Source of the DNA: DASRBO01 sp035653595
Lineage (GTDB): Bacteria > Actinomycetota > Acidimicrobiia > Acidimicrobiales > JAJPHE01
Direction: 5' to 3'
Assembly (NCBI GenBank): GCA_035653595.1
Contig: DASRBO010000097.1
Coordinates: 1-27,363 of the forward strand
Length of the DNA stretch: 27,363 bases
A program made the position numbers and the translations under genes. Within the stretch, counting starts at the first letter, position 1; every line of letters begins with the position of its first letter. The notes beneath the pieces were generated by a model, which saw only the letters and a program-made list of their open reading frames with translations, ran no database searches and was not told the origin of the DNA. This document shows, piece by piece, positions 23,636 to 27,363 of this stretch.

Positions 23636-24451
23636 TCAGCCCGCCGCGGCCATACCCGAGTGGCTCATCGGCACCGTCAGGTCGGGTATGGCATGAGGCG
23701 CACAGAGGATGAGGACCCCCAGGGCCATCAGGACCGCAGCGGTGGAGTACGACGCGGTCCGCCGCCACGGCAGAGTCTTCTCGACGGCTACCAGCCCAGC
23801 GATCACTGCCATCCAGATGACGCTCATCACGCCGAGGGCGAACAGCGATGCCATGAGGGCCCAGCAGCAACCCAGGCACCAGGCGCCGTTCCTCACTCCC
23901 ATCTCGACTGCTCCCAGCGGGCCATCGCGCCAGGTGCCGAGGAGGAGACCCAGCGGACTTCGGCACCTGCCGAGGCAGACGTCCTTGAGCGGCGTCAGCT
24001 GGTACACGGCGGCCACGACGAGGGTGCCACCCGCCACCACCCGGCCGAGGTGGCCCCAGGCCAGAGCACTTCCGGTGGCCGCCGAAACGATCCGGCCGAC
24101 AGTCACGGCGATGACGCCCGCCGCCGCCCATGTGAGCAGGTAGCCGCCGCCGAAGAGGAGCGGCAGAACAGGAGAGCGGCGCCGGGTCATCTTCGAATAC
24201 AGGGCCAAGGTCGGAGCGACGGAGGGCAGCATCATGGCCGCCATCATCGTGAGCCACACTCCGAGGAACCACCAGATCGTGCCCAGGCCGCTCCAGGGAC
24301 CGTGGTCCATACCCCGCATCTGACCCACGGTGCGCCACCAGCCGATGCCGGCCAGGGTGTACAGGAGACCGACCAGTCCCAGTCGCGGCCGGACAGCGGC
24401 GAGCGCCACCCGGGGCCCCTCCGGCGCGGTAGCGGGGCCGGCCACCGCCAT
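23636..24451 (-). CDS. DUF2182 integral membrane protein
   Basis: A 271-aa multi-pass membrane protein with about six hydrophobic helices. Family signatures are visible: WWFLGVWLTMMAAMMLPS in helix 2, VYQLTPLKDVCLGRCRSPL, and the Cys-rich helix GAWCLGCCWALM. Met, Cys and His residues lining these segments led to its description as a predicted metal-binding membrane protein, but no activity is established. Only four bases separate its ATG from the stop of the DUF1326 gene, so the two are co-translated. This pairing recurs across bacteria and implies one shared function. Confidence 0.9.
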   Translation of the reverse strand: MAVAGPATAPEGPRVALAAVRPRLGLVGLLYTLAGIGWWRTVGQMRGMDHGPWSGLGTIWWFLGVWLTMMAAMMLPSVAPTLALYSKMTRRRSPVLPLLFGGGYLLTWAAAGVIAVTVGRIVSAATGSALAWGHLGRVVAGGTLVVAAVYQLTPLKDVCLGRCRSPLGLLLGTWRDGPLGAVEMGVRNGAWCLGCCWALMASLFALGVMSVIWMAVIAGLVAVEKTLPWRRTASYSTAAVLMALGVLILCAPHAIPDLTVPMSHSGMAAAG

Positions 24452-24455
24452 GGAG

Positions 24456-25058
24456 TCAGGCCACCCAGGAGAACTCGGACTTCGACAGACCGGTCTTTCC
24501 TTCGTACTGGATCCCGAAGGCGTTGATGCGGGAGCGCTTCGCCTCCGCCATGGTCAGGTCAGAGCCCACGGGGTGGAACATCCCGGAGAAGCGGACGGGC
24601 TCACCCGTGTCGATACCGAACGGGACGATGTCCTGGATCTCGAAGTCGATGGCGTCGCCGACCTTGACGGAGTGGCGCAGGCCGTCCTCCTCCACCTCGA
24701 TGGACGCCCGCTCAACCCCGAGCATCTCGCCCACGAGGGGCGTTAGAGCGCCCATGGGCCCGCCCAGCTGGCCACTGAAGACCTGAGCCAGCTTCTCGAA
24801 CTGCTCCTCTGATGCGCTGTCGTCGATGAACACCCCGACACGCCAGTTGCCCTCGGTCATGACCTTGGGTGTGTCGGCGATCATGGCGACCTTGCACCCG
24901 GCTATCGAGGTCCCCTCGACCTCTCCTTCGCGGACGTTGAACACCAGGGTCACGCGACAGAAGTCGTAGGTGGCGCCATGGTCGAAGGACAGGTTGCACG
25001 GGCACATCAGCTCGCAGGAGCAGGTCTCCACGTAGCTGCCCTTCAGGCTCCAGGCCAT
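24456..25058 (-). CDS. DUF1326 family cysteine-rich protein
   Basis: A 200-aa soluble protein. Its N-terminus carries C13, C15, C19, C21 and C34 (ETCSCELMCPCN, then DFCRV), an arrangement suited to binding a soft metal such as copper or zinc. The rest is beta-rich (DFEIQDIVPFG, FSGMFHPVG, SKSEFSWVA). The frame extends to ATG 25109, but ATG 25058 is chosen because GGAGGTGG lies upstream, the family begins with WSLKGSYVE, and the -10 hexamer covers the upstream ATG. It forms a two-gene operon with DUF2182. Its function is unknown. Confidence 0.9.
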   Translation of the reverse strand: MAWSLKGSYVETCSCELMCPCNLSFDHGATYDFCRVTLVFNVREGEVEGTSIAGCKVAMIADTPKVMTEGNWRVGVFIDDSASEEQFEKLAQVFSGQLGGPMGALTPLVGEMLGVERASIEVEEDGLRHSVKVGDAIDFEIQDIVPFGIDTGEPVRFSGMFHPVGSDLTMAEAKRSRINAFGIQYEGKTGLSKSEFSWVA

Positions 25059-25107
25059 CGACCCACCTCCTGTCCCGACCGACCGGGGATGTCGGTCCGA
25101 CGAGGCC

Positions 25108-25113
25108 ATTATC
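25108..25113 (-). promoter_or_regulatory. -10 hexamer GATAAT for the DUF1326-DUF2182 operon
   Basis: GATAAT on the minus strand is close to TATAAT and would start transcription about 43 bases before ATG 25058, leaving a leader with GGAGG. Unlike several neighbours, this operon therefore has a conventional leader. Confidence 0.45.
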
Positions 25114-25328
25114 GGACCGGTGTCCTGCCGCGTCCAGGGTCATGGTCGACCCCTGGAAGTACCTGACAGCTTGACCCCGGAAAGCGGATCGTGGCTCCGC
25201 TACGAAACCTCGCTGCTCGGAACGTCAGCGACGACCGAGGCGGCGTCCCAGGCTCCTACGAGCGAGCCAGCGGTCGCCCTTCGAGGTCCTGAGGCAAGGG
25301 CCGGTTCGGCGGCGCAGCTGCCGACCGG

Positions 25329-25757
25329 TCAGAGCGGCTGACCGAAGTAGATCTGGAACCCGTTGGGATCCTCCACGTGCAGCTCCCTCATGCCGTGGGG
25401 CCGGTCGATCGGGCCGCCGATCGGCCCCACGCCGTCCCTATGGCGCAGCTCGTCGTAGAGGGCGTCGACGTCGTCGGTGTTGAAGTACAGGGATCCGGCG
25501 AGGTTGGCCTCGGAGCGATGGCTCGAGCCGTCGTCATGGGAGTGCTCGGGCTCCCACGTGAACATGATCGACACATCGTCCCGAGCCAGGTTGCACCACC
25601 CCGGGGGTTCCCCCGTCCCGCCCGTCAGTTCCGCTGTCACCGTGAAGCCGAGGCACTCGGTCCAGTACCGGATGGTCGCCCGCATGTCGTTGACCTCGAG
25701 CATGGGTCGCAAACCCTTGAGTGTCACGGTCGGGACCGTAGCGGGTACGTGGGCCAT
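25329..25757 (-). CDS. VOC (glyoxalase-like) family protein
   Basis: A 142-aa VOC-fold protein: KGLRPMLEVNDMRATIRYWTECLGFTVTAEL, then PGWCNLARDDVSIMFTWE, LAGSLYFNTDDVDALYDELRH, and the C-terminal GMRELHVEDPNGFQIYFGQPL, where the Glu before or within HVEDPNGF is the usual ligand region. ATG 25757 is preferred to the start at 25796, whose extra residues are Gly/Pro-rich. It resembles bleomycin-resistance-like or glyoxalase-like proteins of unknown substrate. It is a single gene, divergent from the PPOX gene. The 219 bases beyond its 3' side hold nothing I can identify. Confidence 0.85.
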   Translation of the reverse strand: MAHVPATVPTVTLKGLRPMLEVNDMRATIRYWTECLGFTVTAELTGGTGEPPGWCNLARDDVSIMFTWEPEHSHDDGSSHRSEANLAGSLYFNTDDVDALYDELRHRDGVGPIGGPIDRPHGMRELHVEDPNGFQIYFGQPL

Positions 25758-25913
25758 GGGATCCGGTGGCGGGACCCCGACGCCTCCGCCTGTCACCTGG
25801 TCGCCCGCCAGGTCGACGGGCCCGACTGACTCGCCCGACGGCTGTCATGCCCGCTGCCTGCTGCCACCGGCGTCAGCCGATCCAGCGCCGGCGCGTCCGC
25901 ACCTAGGCGGTCA

Positions 25914-25919
25914 TAGCTT
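25914..25919 (+). promoter_or_regulatory. -10 hexamer TAGCTT for the PPOX gene
   Basis: TAGCTT is followed by exactly six bases (GGCGCC) and ATG 25926, the same geometry as for tadA and the aldo/keto reductase gene. A leaderless transcript is inferred. Confidence 0.6.
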
Positions 25920-25925
25920 GGCGCC

Positions 25926-26336
25926 ATGGATGTGAAAGAGGTTCTCCAGTTCCTCGCAGGCAACCACCGTGCCGTCCTGGCGACCCTCCGGGGCGACGGC
26001 GGGCCGCAGATGTCCCCGGTCATGGCGGTGGTGGACGGCGACGGACGTGTGCTCATCAGCAGCCGCGAGTCGGCCATGAAGGTGCACAACCTGCGCCGGC
26101 AGCCGCGGGCCTGGCTGTGCGTGATGAACGACGGGTTCTTCGGTCAGTGGGCCCAGGCCGAGGGGCCGGCAGAGATAGTGAGCCTGCCCGAGGCCATGGC
26201 CGGCCTGATGGAGTACTACCGGCTGGCGGCGGGCGAACACCCGGACTGGGACGACTACCGGGCGGCGATGACGAGGGAGAGGCGGGTCCTCATCAGGATG
26301 ACGGTCGAGCGGGCCGGTCCCACCCGCTCCGGCTGA
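25926..26336 (+). CDS. PPOX-family protein (pyridoxamine 5'-phosphate oxidase-like, possibly F420-dependent)
   Basis: A 136-aa split-barrel flavin- or deazaflavin-binding protein. VLQFLAGNHRAVLATLRGDGGPQMSPVMAVVDGDGRVLISSRESAMKVHNLRRQPRAWLCV follows the PPOX pattern, with the S/T-R-x-S-A-K-x-x-N-L phosphate-binding segment. Actinobacterial proteins of this size with such a motif often belong to the F420-dependent reductase/biliverdin reductase branch, but FMN or heme binding cannot be excluded. The length is typical. It starts at an ATG with a six-base-spaced hexamer, and its end converges on the zinc-ribbon gene with a six-base gap. Confidence 0.87.
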   Translation: MDVKEVLQFLAGNHRAVLATLRGDGGPQMSPVMAVVDGDGRVLISSRESAMKVHNLRRQPRAWLCVMNDGFFGQWAQAEGPAEIVSLPEAMAGLMEYYRLAAGEHPDWDDYRAAMTRERRVLIRMTVERAGPTRSG

Positions 26337-26342
26337 GCCCCC

Positions 26343-26534
26343 TCACTCCTTGTTGGCCACCTGGTTGGGCACCACGTTCATCTTCGGTTGGTAACGGGCG
26401 GCCTCAACGTGGTGCCCCTCCCCGGCGAAGAGGGCCCGCAGCTCGTCGCGACAGTCGGCACAGGGCCCGTAGGTGGCCCCGGAGGCCGGCCGGGCGCACC
26501 GGGGGCAGTCGAAATCGAGCGGTGCCGGTTCCAT
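26343..26534 (-). CDS. Small zinc-ribbon protein
   Basis: A 63-aa protein with two CxxC pairs, CPRC (10-13) and CADC (25-28), spaced as in a zinc ribbon (CPRCARPASGATYGPCADCRDEL). A short helix and a polar tail (KMNVVPNQVANKE) follow. It is probably a zinc-binding structural or adaptor protein; I know of no assigned function. CATCAT lies seven bases before the ATG, a weaker version of the leaderless pattern. The convergent arrangement with the PPOX gene leaves only six bases between stops. Confidence 0.75.
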   Translation of the reverse strand: MEPAPLDFDCPRCARPASGATYGPCADCRDELRALFAGEGHHVEAARYQPKMNVVPNQVANKE

Positions 26535-26769
26535 TGCGGCGATGATGGCACGGCCGCTCCCCGATGGCAGCGACCGCCGGCCGACGTGGGTCGCCGGGGA
26601 CGGTCGGCGGACGGGCCTGCCTGGTGGCCACGCTGGGCCTGGGTCGTTGGGGGTCGGGGACGTGGGCGGTCCGGAGGTGGTCCATCCTGGCCACCGCTGG
26701 CGCCTGGCTGGCGTGAGGGACCGCGGCTCGGCCCGTCGCCGGCCCTCGCCGGCCGCAGGGGGGTCAGGA

Positions 26770-26958
26770 CTAGGGCCGGCCCTCGCCCGGTCTGGCCTCG
26801 GCGCCGTCCGCCCCGGGGGCGGAGAGCTGGGCGGCCGTGCGGAGGCCGGCGGCGAAGCGGAGCTGGGCCTCGACGGGAGGCATCAGGTACGACGGCGCCT
26901 TCCCATGCTCCCGTGCCCGCCTGGACCTCAGAGCCCCCAACGACATCGCCATGGCCAT
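26770..26958 (-). CDS. Possible small basic protein in a poorly coding stretch
   Basis: A 62-aa frame (MAMAMSLGALRSRRAREH, then SYLMPPVEAQLRFAAGLRTAAQL) with strong third-position G/C bias in its second half and AAGGGGG before its clustered ATG codons at 26958 to 26946. The opposite strand over 26880-27030 also reads plausibly, so coding strand is not settled. I recognise no family. The rest of 26535-27119 contains long GC-rich frames on both strands without recognisable domains, and I support nothing else there. Confidence 0.3.
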   Translation of the reverse strand: MAMAMSLGALRSRRAREHGKAPSYLMPPVEAQLRFAAGLRTAAQLSAPGADGAEARPGEGRP

Positions 26959-27119
26959 CGCCCCCTTGGAGTCCTACCTCAGGCCCTATATCGACGGCGC
27001 CAACCCCGGGATGAGGACCTTCACCCGAGCGCGCGCCGCCGGCCTCGACGGGACGGCGGGGCCGCGCTTGTGATGGACTCCTGGGCCGAGAACCGCCCCC
27101 ACCAACTGGACCCATCGAC

Positions 27120-27363
27120 ATGTTCCGAGACCTACGAGCCCTCGCCCGCCGGCGGACCGCCGCCCTGCCCGCCTCCATCGCCGGATTCGGCCTCCTGCTG
27201 GCCGCCTGCGGCGGCGGGGGTCCGAACCCGACGCTGGCGAAAGCGGTGAACGGGCTGCACACCATCCACAGCGGTGTGCTCCAGGTGGAGGCCCTCTACG
27301 TGGGAGGACCGGGGGCGGGGGGCGGGGGGTTCAACCTGTACGGCTCCTTCGCCGAGCCGGTGA
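27120..27363 (+). CDS. Putative lipoprotein, 3' end outside window
   Basis: The first 81 codons of a gene not closed within the window. A basic N-terminus (MFRDLRALARRRT), a hydrophobic stretch and the lipobox LLLAAC (Cys at residue 30) predict export and lipid attachment. The mature part begins GGGGPNPTLAKAVNGLHTIHSGVLQVEALYVGG and contains a Gly-rich loop (GGPGAGGGGF) encoded by runs of G. The 'sGvLqveA' strand pattern recalls LolA/LppX-type folds, but too little is visible to assign a family. Confidence 0.7.
   Translation, partial: MFRDLRALARRRTAALPASIAGFGLLLAACGGGGPNPTLAKAVNGLHTIHSGVLQVEALYVGGPGAGGGGFNLYGSFAEPV

Noticed and set aside
23636..25109. DUF1326-DUF2182 as a defence or toxin system
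   Set aside because: No toxin, nuclease or sensor motifs are present. The Cys pattern and known pairing point to metal-related membrane biology instead.

Overview
The window is very GC-rich, with strong G/C bias at third codon positions and frequent GTG starts. It carries an ethylmalonyl-CoA pathway, an acyl-CoA carboxylase epsilon subunit, a dnaX-ybaB-recR operon beside the SRP RNA gene, and several genes whose likely -10 hexamer lies only 6-7 nt before the start codon (leaderless transcripts). Together these point to a chromosomal segment of an actinobacterium. Acidimicrobiia-like is my inference; no marker here fixes the class.

Positions 1-12300 are dominated by short-chain acyl-CoA metabolism. 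They hold the C-terminal three quarters of ethylmalonyl-CoA mutase (1-1560), an acyl-CoA carboxylase beta subunit with an overlapping small epsilon subunit (3148-4931), an AtuA/DUF1446 protein (7362-9146), an epimerase overlapping crotonyl-CoA carboxylase/reductase (9228-11005), and a divergent acetyl-CoA acetyltransferase (11115-12299). The proposed flow is acetyl-CoA to acetoacetyl-CoA, crotonyl-CoA, ethylmalonyl-CoA, its epimer, then methylsuccinyl-CoA, with the carboxylase feeding or draining the propionyl/methylmalonyl branch. A calcineurin-like phosphoesterase, a stand-alone 5'-3' exonuclease and an LPFTG surface protein sit among them.

Positions 12327-15595 form a conserved information-processing block: recR, ybaB and dnaX read leftwards with overlapping or abutting ends, then the 4.5S/SRP RNA gene on the same strand and a divergent tRNA-Ser(GGA).

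Positions 15859-21617 hold a DUF6159-like membrane protein gene split by one in-frame TAG, a PH-domain-like protein, a secreted TIM-barrel glycosidase-like protein, an aldo/keto reductase, a membrane-anchored DUF5666-like protein, and tadA followed 10 nt later by tRNA-Ser(CGA).

Positions 21782-27363 are accessory in character. They include a compact VOC / YfcE-like phosphoesterase / MmcQ-YjbR operon facing a small XRE regulator across twin 8-bp repeats, a DUF1326-DUF2182 pair, a second VOC protein, a PPOX-family flavin/F420-type protein, a 63-aa zinc ribbon, a poorly coding stretch, and the start of a lipoprotein gene cut by the window end. I see no CRISPR array, insertion sequence, phage module or clear defence system. 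The most notable items are the leaderless-promoter pattern, the amber-interrupted gene, the carboxylase specificity residue, and the twin-repeat regulator.
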